Source: CAZISM01 sp964541895 (GTDB lineage: Bacteria > Zhuqueibacterota > Zhuqueibacteria > Residuimicrobiales > Residuimicrobiaceae). From it: DNA of 64,000 nt. Each line of letters starts with the position of its first letter. The first letter of the stretch is position 1. Where the stretch lies: assembly GCA_964541895.1 (NCBI GenBank), contig CAZISM010000013.1:10919-74918 (forward strand), read 5' to 3'. Below, one piece after another: positions 34,176 through 43,027 of the stretch. A program made the translations under genes and the position numbers. The notes under the pieces are model-generated. The model saw only the letters and a list, made by a program, of their open reading frames with translations. It was not told the DNA's origin and made no database searches.

Positions 34176-35351
34176 GTGGATATCATGCCTCTGGACCCTA
34201 CCGATACGGTTCGCATCCTGGTGATCGATGACGATGCCAACGTGCGAACCCTCTTTGTGCAGTTTCTCAGCCGCGAAGCCTACGAGATCGACCAGGCCGC
34301 CAGCGGCGAAGAGGGTATTGCAAAAATCTCCCAGCATACGTACAGCCTGATCATAACCGATCTGCAGATGCAACCCACGGATGGTCTGGCGGTGCTGCAG
34401 GCCGCAACGGCTAAAGATCCGAATCTGCCCGTGCTCATCGTCACCGGCTATGGCAGCATTCCGACCGCGGTCCATGCTATGCAGATGGGCGCGTTTGAAT
34501 ATCTGACCAAACCGCTGCAGTCGGAGACGCTGCTGATCAAGGTGAAAAATGCTCTCGAACGGCGTCGACTGCAGCTCCTGCTGCTGGCACAGCAGCAAAA
34601 GCTCGATGAACAGCAGCGGTTGTTTAAACAGGACCTGGAGTTGGCGCACCAGGTGCAGACCAGCCTGGTGCCGAAAGGGATCGTTTCAGCCGCAGCGGAC
34701 GTGGCCGTGCGGTTGCGTCCCATGATGGCCATCGGCGGCGATCAGTCTGATGTGTTCGATGACGGGGCCGGGCAGTTGTATCTTTCAGTGGTCGATGTGA
34801 CCGGCCACGGCATTGCCGCGGCCCTGATGGTAAGCCGCGTCAGCAGCGAATTGAACGTTCTGGTTCGTCGTCGACTGGAACCTAATAAGGTCCTGTATCG
34901 GCTGAATGAATTCTGCCTGAGCAACTTTACCGGAACCTCCTTGTTTCTGACCATGTTCTGCGCCCGGTACGATTCGGCGAAACACACCCTCACCTATAGC
35001 GCCAGCGCACACCCGTCGGCCCTGCTGTGGCGGAGCGATGAACATCGATTTGCCGAACTGGCCTCGCAGAACCGCATCATCGGTTTTGCCCAGGCGCAAC
35101 AGGATCAGTTCCTGCAAGATACCGTGTGTGTCCGGGCAAGTGACCGCCTGATGATATTTACCGACGGCCTGCTGGAGAGCGAAAATCCGCAGGGTCAGGC
35201 GCTGGGGAAAGCCGGATTGCGCCACATTGCCCAGCGCCTGCTCCGCGACCCGGCCGGAGAGGCCGCTGCTCATTGTATTGAACAGGTGGTGGCCTACAGC
35301 CATGGCGAACCGCAAGATGACCTGTTGGTTTTGGTGTGCGATTTTAAATGA
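34176..35351 (+). CDS. Response regulator with PP2C-type phosphatase output
   Basis: A 391-residue protein (GTG 34176; ATG 34185 is an equally good start). The receiver domain at about 12-130 has the acidic triplet Asp18-20, phosphoacceptor Asp62 (IITDLQM), VTGYGS and TKPLQ. A coiled linker rich in Gln and Leu follows. The PP2C_SIG domain (about 155-390) has variant motifs GGDQSD, VDVTGHG, SASAHPS, FTDG and QDDLL. The aspartates are retained, so activity is plausible. A two-component kinase would control it, but none is in the window. It overlaps the next gene by 4 bp. Confidence 0.88.
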   Translation: MDIMPLDPTDTVRILVIDDDANVRTLFVQFLSREAYEIDQAASGEEGIAKISQHTYSLIITDLQMQPTDGLAVLQAATAKDPNLPVLIVTGYGSIPTAVHAMQMGAFEYLTKPLQSETLLIKVKNALERRRLQLLLLAQQQKLDEQQRLFKQDLELAHQVQTSLVPKGIVSAAADVAVRLRPMMAIGGDQSDVFDDGAGQLYLSVVDVTGHGIAAALMVSRVSSELNVLVRRRLEPNKVLYRLNEFCLSNFTGTSLFLTMFCARYDSAKHTLTYSASAHPSALLWRSDEHRFAELASQNRIIGFAQAQQDQFLQDTVCVRASDRLMIFTDGLLESENPQGQALGKAGLRHIAQRLLRDPAGEAAAHCIEQVVAYSHGEPQDDLLVLVCDFK

Positions 35352-36694
35352 AACCTGTATCACCCACAATTTTGCTGGTCAATCCCTGGATCTATGACTT
35401 TGCCGCTTATGATTTCTGGAACAAACCGCTGGGACTCTTGAGCATCGGCGGTGTCCTCCATGCTCTTGGCTATGATGTCCGGCTGCTGGACTGTCTGGAC
35501 CGCGGCCGAGCCCCCGCTTCCATCCCCATGCCGGTCAAACCGGATGGCACCGGCAAATACCATCGGGAACAGATTGAAAAGCCGGCTGCTCTGGCAGAGG
35601 TGCCGCGACATTACTGCCGTTACGGATTGTCGCTCGAGGTGGTAGAGCAGAGGCTCGCCGACCTGCCGCCACCGCAGGTTATACTGGTGACCTCGTTCAT
35701 GACCTACTGGTATCCTGCTGTGCGCGATTTGGTGCATCTGCTGCGGGAGCATTTTCCACGGGCTCCAATACTGCTGGGCGGAATTTATGCCACCTTGTGC
35801 GCACAACATGCACGGCAGCATGTTCAGCCGAACTGCCTCATAGAAGGCGAGGGCGAGATCGCGGCGGTGCGACAGGTGGCGGCCTGGACCGGCGGGCCTG
35901 GCCGGGATTTCAGCTATCAGGTGTTGGATGAACTCCCCTTAACACCCTGGCAGCTCTATCCCGAGTTGCATTCAGCCGCCATAGTAACCAGTCGGGGTTG
36001 CCCCTTTCGCTGCAGTTATTGCGCTTCGCGGCTGTTGTCTGCCGGCTTCCGCCGCCGTTCTTTGGCTCATATCGCGTCCGAGTTGGACCTGCTGGCGGCC
36101 CGGCAGGTCAGGCACATAGCCTTTTTCGATGACGCCCTGCTGCATAAAGCGGCAGACCACAGCAAGCCTTTGCTGCGCCGGATTATTCAAAACGGTTATA
36201 ATTTTACCTTTCATACACCGAACGGCCTGCACATCAGCGACATCGATCAGGACATGGCGGACTTGATGCATGGCAGTGGTTTTCAATCCATCCGCCTCTC
36301 TTTTGAGAGCGCAGATCCAGCCCGGCAGCAGAACAAGGTCAATAACGATGCGTTGACGCAGGCCCTGCACCATCTGGAACGCGCCGGTTTCCGGCGCTCC
36401 GACCTCGGAGTGTATCTGCTGATGGGGCTGGCTGACCAGGATGCGGCCGAAGTACGGCGCAGTATAGATTTCGTTCATGGGCTGGGCGCCCGTATTTATC
36501 TGGCCTCTTTTTCGCCTATTCCGGGTACGGTGGACGAACAGCGAGCCATAGAGGAGGGGTGGTGGCACCGTGATGAGGAGCTGCTGTCGGCTAACAACTC
36601 CATTTATCCTATCTGGCGCAAAAAATATGATTTGGCTTTGTGTGCAGAAATTGTAAATTATGCACGGGAGAAGAATAAGGCATTAAAAAATTAA
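35348..36694 (+). CDS. B12-binding-type radical SAM protein
   Basis: A 448-residue protein. The N-terminal about 180 residues have the fold order of a cobalamin-binding domain (LLVNPWIYDFAAYDFW, LLSIGGVLHALGYDVRLLD, PILLGGIYATL), but no DxHxxG motif is seen, so cobalamin may bind base-on or not at all. The radical SAM core begins with SRGCPFRCSYC (Cys218, Cys222, Cys225). The family (BchE/MiaB-like Elp3 domain) makes difficult C-C bonds, methylations or rearrangements; the substrate is unknown. It overlaps the phosphatase gene upstream by 4 bp, although a functional link with that cluster is not evident. Confidence 0.87.
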   Translation: MKPVSPTILLVNPWIYDFAAYDFWNKPLGLLSIGGVLHALGYDVRLLDCLDRGRAPASIPMPVKPDGTGKYHREQIEKPAALAEVPRHYCRYGLSLEVVEQRLADLPPPQVILVTSFMTYWYPAVRDLVHLLREHFPRAPILLGGIYATLCAQHARQHVQPNCLIEGEGEIAAVRQVAAWTGGPGRDFSYQVLDELPLTPWQLYPELHSAAIVTSRGCPFRCSYCASRLLSAGFRRRSLAHIASELDLLAARQVRHIAFFDDALLHKAADHSKPLLRRIIQNGYNFTFHTPNGLHISDIDQDMADLMHGSGFQSIRLSFESADPARQQNKVNNDALTQALHHLERAGFRRSDLGVYLLMGLADQDAAEVRRSIDFVHGLGARIYLASFSPIPGTVDEQRAIEEGWWHRDEELLSANNSIYPIWRKKYDLALCAEIVNYAREKNKALKN

Positions 36695-36821
36695 AACCTG
36701 CATTACGCGGTTCATGATACCAGAGCGGAGCGACGACGGATTTCATCATCAGGTTGGTTGAACGATAGGTAACAGCGAGACGTGGTCGACATCCTCCGCA
36801 TGTCATGATCGCCGAGGCAGG

Positions 36822-37496
36822 ATGACAGGGCGTTTTCGCTTAACGCATCGGCTGGACCTACAAAAGGACGAGACTGTGGGACGATTTCACCTTGCCATTG
36901 CCGGCAACATCGGTGTTGGAAAAACTACGCTGACTACCAAGCTGGCCGAGAAGCTGGCTTGGCACGCCTATTTCGAACGGGTGATTGACAATCCGTACCT
37001 GGCTGATTTTTATGCGGATATGTCACGCTGGAGTTTTAACCTGCAGGTCTATTTTCTCTCCCGCCGTTTTATCGACCAGCGCGTCATTTCCGAGAGCATG
37101 GAACCGTGTATTCAGGACCGCAGCATCTACGAAGACGCGCATATTTTTGCCTACAATTTGCACAAGCAGGGTTTTATGAGCGATCGTGATTTTGAAAACT
37201 ATCAGGATCTCTTTAAAGCCATGACCGATTATCTCCGCAAGCCGGATCTCATCGTTTACCTGAAGGCCAGCACCTGGATGCTCATCTCCCGCATCCGCAA
37301 GCGCGGCCGCGATTTTGAAAAGCGTATCTCCACCGAATACCTGTATCAGCTCAATGACGCCTACGAGCACTGGATCAGGCGGTTGCAGGAGGAGCAGCAG
37401 CCGCTGTTGATTATCGACGCCGATGGCATTGATTTTGAAAAAAAACCGGCGGATCTTGAAGTGATCGTGGAAAAGATTCGCACCTACCTGCCATGA
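36822..37496 (+). CDS. Deoxynucleoside kinase family protein
   Basis: A 224-residue protein from ATG 36822. A GTG at 36876 has a better ribosome site (AAAAGGA at 36862-36868) and would begin right before the core, so the real start may be there. The P-loop is GNIGVGKTTL. The family motif QDRSIYEDAHIFA corresponds to the ERS-type substrate/Mg site, and the arginine-rich lid is ISRIRKRGRDFEKR. It phosphorylates deoxynucleosides for salvage to dNTPs. Which base it prefers (dA/dG or dC) cannot be told. It overlaps the next gene by 4 bp. Confidence 0.88.
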   Translation: MTGRFRLTHRLDLQKDETVGRFHLAIAGNIGVGKTTLTTKLAEKLAWHAYFERVIDNPYLADFYADMSRWSFNLQVYFLSRRFIDQRVISESMEPCIQDRSIYEDAHIFAYNLHKQGFMSDRDFENYQDLFKAMTDYLRKPDLIVYLKASTWMLISRIRKRGRDFEKRISTEYLYQLNDAYEHWIRRLQEEQQPLLIIDADGIDFEKKPADLEVIVEKIRTYLP

Positions 37497-38293
37497 GCAG
37501 CAGCGGCCGTCGCATTCTGGCCTGGCTGACGGATTTTGGCAGCAGCGACGGCTATGTCGCGGCCATGAAAGCGACCGCGTTGTCGATCTGTCCCGAGGTG
37601 ACGCTCGTCGATATCAGCCATGAGATCTCGCCTGGTGATATCGAACAGGCGGGTTTTGTCCTGTCGCAATGCTGCGAGTTTTTCCCGCACCAGACCATCT
37701 TTATCTGTGTGGTCGATCCCGGTGTGGGCAGCGCGAGAGAAATATTGCTGGTGGAGACCGGCCGGCATATCTATATCGCTCCGGATAATGGCCTGCTGAA
37801 ATACGTTTTTCAACATGAAGCAGCAGCAGTGGTAAGCCGTCTCGATCCCTCTGCAGTGTCGCAGCGACCCATCAGTGCCACCTTTCATGGCCGTGATATC
37901 ATGGCTCCGGCCGCCGGCCTGCTGGCCCAGGGAACGCCCGCTGCCGCGATATCGCAGCCCTTTGCCGGCTATGTACGCGGCCCGGATGTTGCGGCGACAC
38001 GGCAGGGCACAGCCATTCATGGTAATGTCATTCATATCGATCGCTTTGGCAACTGTATTTCGAATATTCCCGGTGCATGGCTGACAGCCGGCGCCGAGGC
38101 CGTCCGCTTCGGTGCCATGTCTGAGCAGGCGCTGCGCCGCTTTTATGGCGAGGTGCCGCCTGGAGAGCCGATTTGTTTGATCGGCAGTCATGGCTACCTT
38201 GAATTGGCCGTTCGCGACGGCCAGGCGGCGGAACGGTATGGGATCCGGCGCGGCGATCCGGTAACCGTCACCGCAATCGTCGGATCGACTTAA
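37493..38293 (+). CDS. S-adenosylmethionine hydrolase / adenosyl-chloride synthase family (DUF62)
   Basis: A 266-residue protein. The family signatures are LTDFGSSDGYVAAMK, DISHEISPGDIEQAGF, VVDPGVGS and IAPDNGLL in the N-terminal domain, and HIDRFGNCISNI in the C-terminal beta-barrel. Most bacterial members hydrolyse SAM to adenosine and methionine; a few are halogenases. The arrangement here is of the hydroxide-using majority. It sits between a nucleoside kinase and a membrane protease; the kinase could salvage nucleosides, but this is speculation. Confidence 0.9.
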   Translation: MSSSGRRILAWLTDFGSSDGYVAAMKATALSICPEVTLVDISHEISPGDIEQAGFVLSQCCEFFPHQTIFICVVDPGVGSAREILLVETGRHIYIAPDNGLLKYVFQHEAAAVVSRLDPSAVSQRPISATFHGRDIMAPAAGLLAQGTPAAAISQPFAGYVRGPDVAATRQGTAIHGNVIHIDRFGNCISNIPGAWLTAGAEAVRFGAMSEQALRRFYGEVPPGEPICLIGSHGYLELAVRDGQAAERYGIRRGDPVTVTAIVGST

Positions 38294-38315
38294 TCAATCG
38301 TTCAATGGAATCGAC

Positions 38316-39197
38316 ATGTCAGAACAGTTCACAAACTGGCCGGAACAGCAGCCCTCGTTCTCAACGCCGGAGAGGCCAAAACGGCGTTTTTTTCGCTTTG
38401 GCAGTTTGCCGTTAGACCGCCCGTATATCAATGTACTTCTTCTTCTCGCCACCATGGTGTCGACCTATGTGACCAACGGTATTTGGTACAGCATAGCCAT
38501 TATCACCATTTTACTCGCCCATGAAATGGGGCACTATCTCATGTGTCGTCGTTACGGCGTGCCGGCTACTCTGCCTTTTTTCATTCCCTTCCCGCTGGCT
38601 AATCCTTTCGGCACCATGGGCGCCATCATTCAGATGAAGGGCATCATCCCGAACCGGCGGGCGCTGTTCGACATCGGCATCGCCGGACCGCTGGCCGGCC
38701 TGGTGTTCGCGATCCCGGCCATCCTGATCGGCTTGAACAGGTCATCCATCGTCGTCGTCGCGGAGATAGGCTCGCCGGGCCTGAAGCTGGGTGAATCGCT
38801 GCTGTTTAAACTGCTCTCCTGGTGGGTGGCAGGACCGGTGCCGGAGGGTTCCGATCTTTTGCTGGATCCTGTCGCCTATGCCGGCTGGGCCGGACTCTTT
38901 GTCACCTCCATGAATCTCCTGCCCATCGGTCAACTGGATGGCGGTCACATCATTTACAGCATCCTGGGCGCCAAAAGCCGCATCGTTACCTATGTATTCC
39001 TGGCCGCGCTCGGGGTGCTTTCTTTTTATTATAACGGCTGGGTGTTGCTGTTCATTTTGCTGGCCCTGCTGGGTCGACGGCACCCCCTGCCGTGGGACGA
39101 TTGGACGCCGCTGGACCGGGCCAGAAAAATTCTGGGATGGATTATGATGGTGATTTTCGTGCTTTCGTTTACTCCCACACCGTTTATTTTGGATTAG
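38316..39197 (+). CDS. Site-2 protease family (M50) membrane metallopeptidase
   Basis: A 293-residue protein with about six membrane helices. The zinc motif is H69-E70-x2-H73 (HEMGHYL), and the third ligand region is NLLPIGQLDGGHI. Between them is GTMGAIIQMKGIIPNRRALFD (a substrate-gating loop seen in the FtsH-like S2P group), then GIAGPLAGLVFAIPAI. There is no PDZ domain. Such proteases cleave membrane-anchored proteins such as anti-sigma factors. The target is unknown here. Confidence 0.88.
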   Translation: MSEQFTNWPEQQPSFSTPERPKRRFFRFGSLPLDRPYINVLLLLATMVSTYVTNGIWYSIAIITILLAHEMGHYLMCRRYGVPATLPFFIPFPLANPFGTMGAIIQMKGIIPNRRALFDIGIAGPLAGLVFAIPAILIGLNRSSIVVVAEIGSPGLKLGESLLFKLLSWWVAGPVPEGSDLLLDPVAYAGWAGLFVTSMNLLPIGQLDGGHIIYSILGAKSRIVTYVFLAALGVLSFYYNGWVLLFILLALLGRRHPLPWDDWTPLDRARKILGWIMMVIFVLSFTPTPFILD

Positions 39198-39214
39198 GGA
39201 TGCACTGAGCCGAT

Positions 39215-40096
39215 ATGAAATCCGAAAGCGTAAAACACTTTTTCAGGCGCTATCGTTATCTCCTGACGATCGCCGTGCTGCTGGTGATCGGCGAAATCTA
39301 TTTTTCCATTGCCGAAATTCTTGTGGGTCGCATCATGCTCTGGACCAACCCGCTGCGTCCCAAGGTGGGAAGGCTCTGGCAGGAAGAGGCCAAAGACGAG
39401 GCCGGCAAAACCCAGGTGACCAATCTGGTGGACTCTTTGTCGCGCACGCCGTTTCGTTCCGGGCCGATTCGCACCCTGGACGACCTGAGGGCCTATGTGA
39501 CCTTTAAATCACGGGTGGTGCTGGCGCCGCGGGATTTTGTCACCGTTTACAGTGCGCTGCCGGATTCACAGAGCCGGAATCTGATCGATCCCATGCTGCT
39601 GACCGATTTGCAGCGCAACGACTCCTGGCAAAAGGTCTCCCTCACCGGCGATGAGGGTACGTTGACCTGCATTTTTATGGACGGCTATGGCCAGCCTCTT
39701 CTGGTGACACATGCCGGCGGTCAGCCGCTGCCGGCGGCAAGCGATACGCTCATCTCATCGCAGCTGGAGCAGGATGAAAATTTTCGTTTTCGGCTGGTGC
39801 CGCCGCCGCTTTTCATCGCCGCCTACGAACGGCTGCCGCGACGATGGCAGCTGCAAATTTTCAACGATCCGGAAAAGTATGCCGGCCTCAAGGATAGTCT
39901 GCTGGCGGTGGCGATCGCACCGGTGGTGCAGAACGGCGCCGTCTACATACTCTGTGAAATTCGCCAGGGCTCAGGCAGCTACGTGATCACCTCTCAGGCC
40001 AGCGAAATGGCGGTGCAGTATCTTATCACCGCCATCCATGAACAGGGACATCATGAAATAGAACTGGCCATGCCGCGGCGGGAGGTGGAACCATGA
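39215..40096 (+). CDS. Single-pass membrane protein, function unknown
   Basis: A 293-residue protein with a basic N-terminus (KHFFRRYRY) and one membrane helix at about 14-35. The remaining 255 residues should lie outside the cytoplasm. They show alternating strands and helices without a motif that I recognise. The gene lies 17 bp after the site-2 protease and overlaps the PBP1 gene by 4 bp, so a part in cell-wall assembly or as a protease substrate is conceivable. No function is assigned. Confidence 0.7.
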   Translation: MKSESVKHFFRRYRYLLTIAVLLVIGEIYFSIAEILVGRIMLWTNPLRPKVGRLWQEEAKDEAGKTQVTNLVDSLSRTPFRSGPIRTLDDLRAYVTFKSRVVLAPRDFVTVYSALPDSQSRNLIDPMLLTDLQRNDSWQKVSLTGDEGTLTCIFMDGYGQPLLVTHAGGQPLPAASDTLISSQLEQDENFRFRLVPPPLFIAAYERLPRRWQLQIFNDPEKYAGLKDSLLAVAIAPVVQNGAVYILCEIRQGSGSYVITSQASEMAVQYLITAIHEQGHHEIELAMPRREVEP

Positions 40097-42036
40097 ATCG
40101 ATGGCTGTTGGCCGCGCTGCTGCTGGTCGTTATTACCGCCCTTATTGTCGCTTTTATCGGCCTGCTGGCGTTGCCGAGAATCCCGGACGATCTCAATCAA
40201 ATCGCCCTGAATAATCCCACCATCATTTATGGCGATGATGGCCGCATCGTCAAAATGCTTGCCAATCGCCAGGTGGTGAACATCGATCAGGTGGCGCCGC
40301 TTTTTCTGCAGGCCACCGTGACCCTGGAAGATGCCGGATTCTATTCCCACGAGGGATTCAGCAAAAAGGGATTTTTCCGCGCCCTGTGGTCCAATGTGAC
40401 CAAGATGCGGGTGCGACAGGGCGGCAGCACCATCACCCAGCAACTGGCAAAAAATCTGTTTTTTGGATTTGATCGCAGCTGGTGGCGCAAGGTCAAAGAG
40501 GCGCTGGTGGCCATGCAGATCGAGCAGCAATTCAGCAAGGCCAAGATACTCGAAGCCTATGTCAATCAAATCGACTTTGGTTCCGGCGTTTACGGCGTGG
40601 AACTGGCCAGCCAGACCTATTTTGCCAAACACGCGCGCGACCTGACGCTGGCGGAAGCCGCCATGCTGGCCGGCATACCGCGCTGGCCCAGCCGGTATAA
40701 TCCCTTCAGTAACGATAAAGTGGCCCGTGACCGGCAGACCTTCGTGTTGCGCAGGATGATGGAGAACGGCGCGATCACACCGGCTCAGATGCAGGCCGGG
40801 CTGGCGCAGACTCTGGTCCTCCCTCGTATCAATCCCCTGCAGGGCAACGCCGAATATTTTGTTCAGGAGGTGCGGGAACACGGCAAAAGGCAGTTTGGGG
40901 CCGATGCCGTCAATTACGGCGGTCTGCAGATGTACACCACGTTGAACATTCGTTATCAATACGAAGCCGCCCGCGCCGTCGCTGAGGGATTGGCCAAACT
41001 GGATGAAGCCATGGGCTTGCCGCCGTACGACGAGGCCGGCTGGGAAGCCAAAGTCCGATATCCGCAGGCAGCGCTGGTGGCGCTGGATCCCCATACCGGC
41101 CAGATAAAGGCCATGGTGGGCGGCCGCGATTTTCGGCGAGCGCCGCTGAACCGCGCTCTCTCGATCCGCCGGCAAGCCGGTTCGGCGTTTAAGCCGTTTG
41201 TTTATTTTTCCGCTCTGGAGACAGCGGGCGTTACCCCCAAAAGCGTTTATGTGGATGAAGAGATCGAATTTCGCATCGGCCGCCAGGCCTGGTCCCCGGA
41301 TAATTTCGATCGCCGTTTCCGCGGCCCTCTGATCCTCAAGGAAGCGTTGGCCCATTCCATCAACGTCATTACCGCCAAGCTGATCGAAGAGGTGACGCCG
41401 GCCTTGGTGGTCAAAAATGCCCATCGACTGGGCATCGAAAGTGAATTGGAAGAAAACCTGGCCCTGGCTTTGGGAACGGCCGGCGTGAATCCGCTGGAAA
41501 TGGCCGCTGCCTACGCCACCGTTGCCAACGGGGGCATGCGTCGTGCGCCCTATTTTATCCGTGAAATTAAAAGCTCGGACCAGCAATTGCTGGAGGAAAC
41601 GATTCCTAAAAATCAGCGCGTAGCCGAGCCGCAGATCTGTTTTATGCTGATCGATATGATGCGCGCTGTCATCGATCATGGTACCGCCGCTTCGGTACGG
41701 CGTTCGGCTTTTAACCGGCCGGCAGCCGGCAAGACCGGCACCTCCAGCGATTACCGTGACTGCTGGTTTGTCGGTTTTACACCGGACCTGGTCACCGCGG
41801 TTTGGGTCGGTTTCGACGACAACCGGCCGCTGCGCGACAGCAAGCGCGTCGGCATGACCGGCGACCGGGCGGCCGCCCCCATATGGACGCTGTTCATGCA
41901 GCGCGCCCTCGCCACCGAGCCTTACCAGGAATTTCCCATCCCGGAGGGCATTCGCTTTGAATCCGTGGATCCAGTCACCGGATCCGGCCCCATGCCCGGC
42001 GGCGCGGCTGTGGAAGCAGCGATCTGGGAGAGGTGA
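40093..42036 (+). CDS. Bifunctional penicillin-binding protein (PBP1A-type glycosyltransferase/transpeptidase)
   Basis: A 647-residue protein. A membrane anchor (about 5-25) is followed by the GT51 glycosyltransferase domain with EDAGFYSHEGF (catalytic Glu), GGSTITQQLAKNL and EAYVNQIDFGSGVYG. The transpeptidase domain has the SxxK motif GSAFKPF (near residue 361), the SxN motif HSINVI and the KTGT motif. It polymerises lipid II and cross-links peptidoglycan in the periplasm. The length is shorter than E. coli PBP1A, lacking an obvious inserted OB domain. It is directly coupled to the unknown membrane protein upstream. Confidence 0.95.
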   Translation: MNRWLLAALLLVVITALIVAFIGLLALPRIPDDLNQIALNNPTIIYGDDGRIVKMLANRQVVNIDQVAPLFLQATVTLEDAGFYSHEGFSKKGFFRALWSNVTKMRVRQGGSTITQQLAKNLFFGFDRSWWRKVKEALVAMQIEQQFSKAKILEAYVNQIDFGSGVYGVELASQTYFAKHARDLTLAEAAMLAGIPRWPSRYNPFSNDKVARDRQTFVLRRMMENGAITPAQMQAGLAQTLVLPRINPLQGNAEYFVQEVREHGKRQFGADAVNYGGLQMYTTLNIRYQYEAARAVAEGLAKLDEAMGLPPYDEAGWEAKVRYPQAALVALDPHTGQIKAMVGGRDFRRAPLNRALSIRRQAGSAFKPFVYFSALETAGVTPKSVYVDEEIEFRIGRQAWSPDNFDRRFRGPLILKEALAHSINVITAKLIEEVTPALVVKNAHRLGIESELEENLALALGTAGVNPLEMAAAYATVANGGMRRAPYFIREIKSSDQQLLEETIPKNQRVAEPQICFMLIDMMRAVIDHGTAASVRRSAFNRPAAGKTGTSSDYRDCWFVGFTPDLVTAVWVGFDDNRPLRDSKRVGMTGDRAAAPIWTLFMQRALATEPYQEFPIPEGIRFESVDPVTGSGPMPGGAAVEAAIWER

Positions 42037-42037
42037 T

Positions 42038-42961
42038 ATGTCTTTTGGGCTGGCCACGATCGGCGAACTGCTTTGGGATGTGTATAAAGAACGACGTTAC
42101 ATCGGCGGCAGCCCGGCCAATGTGGCGCTCCATCTCCGGCAGTCGGGCGCAGATGTTTTGCTGATCAGCCGGATCGGCTCGGATCAAGCGGGCGATGAAT
42201 TGCTGGACGCGTTGCGGGCGCGTGACCTGGACACGGTCGGCGTGCAACGCGATCCGGTGGCGGCCACGGGAGAGGTGCAAATTACAGTAACCCCTGACGG
42301 CACTCCAGCCTTTCGCTGTTCGGCGACGGCAGCTTTTGACGACTTGAGCGAAGAGCCGGCCTGGACGCCCTGGGCCAGGGACATCAAAGCGGTCTATTTT
42401 ACGGCACGAGGGAGCCGCTCCCCGCATGCGGCAGCGGCTGTAATAAAATTTTTACGCGCTGCCCCTCAGGCCGTCAAATTCTTCGACGCCAATTTTTCCG
42501 GATGGAATACGGATACAGCCCAGCGGGTAGACGCCTGGCTGAACGCCTGCGACATTGCCAAATTTAACAGCGATGAAATGCACCGGCTGATGCAGGGCTG
42601 GGGCAGCCGGGAAACAGAACCAGCCTTTGCGCGCTGGCTGCTGGAACACTATGGTTTAAAGCTTGTCATACTCACCAACGGTGCGGATGGCTGCCTGGTG
42701 ATCAGCCCCGGCGGCGTTGTCGAGCATCAGGGATATCCGGTGACGGTGAAGGACACCACCGGCTGCGGCGATGCCTTTGCGGCCGCGTTTCTGCTTCACT
42801 ATATGCGCGGCCGAAAGCTCGATGATATCGTGACCCGTGCCAACGCCCTCGCCGCCTTTGTCGCCTCCCGGGAAGGGGCGGTGCCGCCCTGGCGAGACGA
42901 GGATCTCGAAGAGGTGATGGCCGACCAGACGGGCACAGGCCCATGGCTGAGCAGCGAATGA
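42038..42961 (+). CDS. PfkB-family carbohydrate kinase
   Basis: I place the start at ATG 42038 with ribosome site GAGAGG at 42028-42033; the frame is open further upstream inside the PBP gene. The 308-residue product has GGSPANVALHL near the N-terminus and the PfkB signature DTTGCGDAFAAAF with the catalytic Asp near 236. It phosphorylates a sugar such as fructose or a nucleoside with ATP. IGELLWD at the start resembles fructokinases. The sodium symporter follows after 66 bp and may supply the substrate. Confidence 0.9.
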   Translation: MSFGLATIGELLWDVYKERRYIGGSPANVALHLRQSGADVLLISRIGSDQAGDELLDALRARDLDTVGVQRDPVAATGEVQITVTPDGTPAFRCSATAAFDDLSEEPAWTPWARDIKAVYFTARGSRSPHAAAAVIKFLRAAPQAVKFFDANFSGWNTDTAQRVDAWLNACDIAKFNSDEMHRLMQGWGSRETEPAFARWLLEHYGLKLVILTNGADGCLVISPGGVVEHQGYPVTVKDTTGCGDAFAAAFLLHYMRGRKLDDIVTRANALAAFVASREGAVPPWRDEDLEEVMADQTGTGPWLSSE

Positions 42962-43027
42962 ATGCGATGACAGACAAATAACAATAAACAGACAAACAGA
43001 GTAATCAACCAAGGACGGAGGAGCCTC

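Noticed and set aside
40051..42057. A long minus-strand open frame opposite the PBP1 gene (about 670 codons).
   Set aside because: It mirrors the PBP1 reading frame, has no domain and no ribosome site. The plus-strand PBP motifs are unambiguous.
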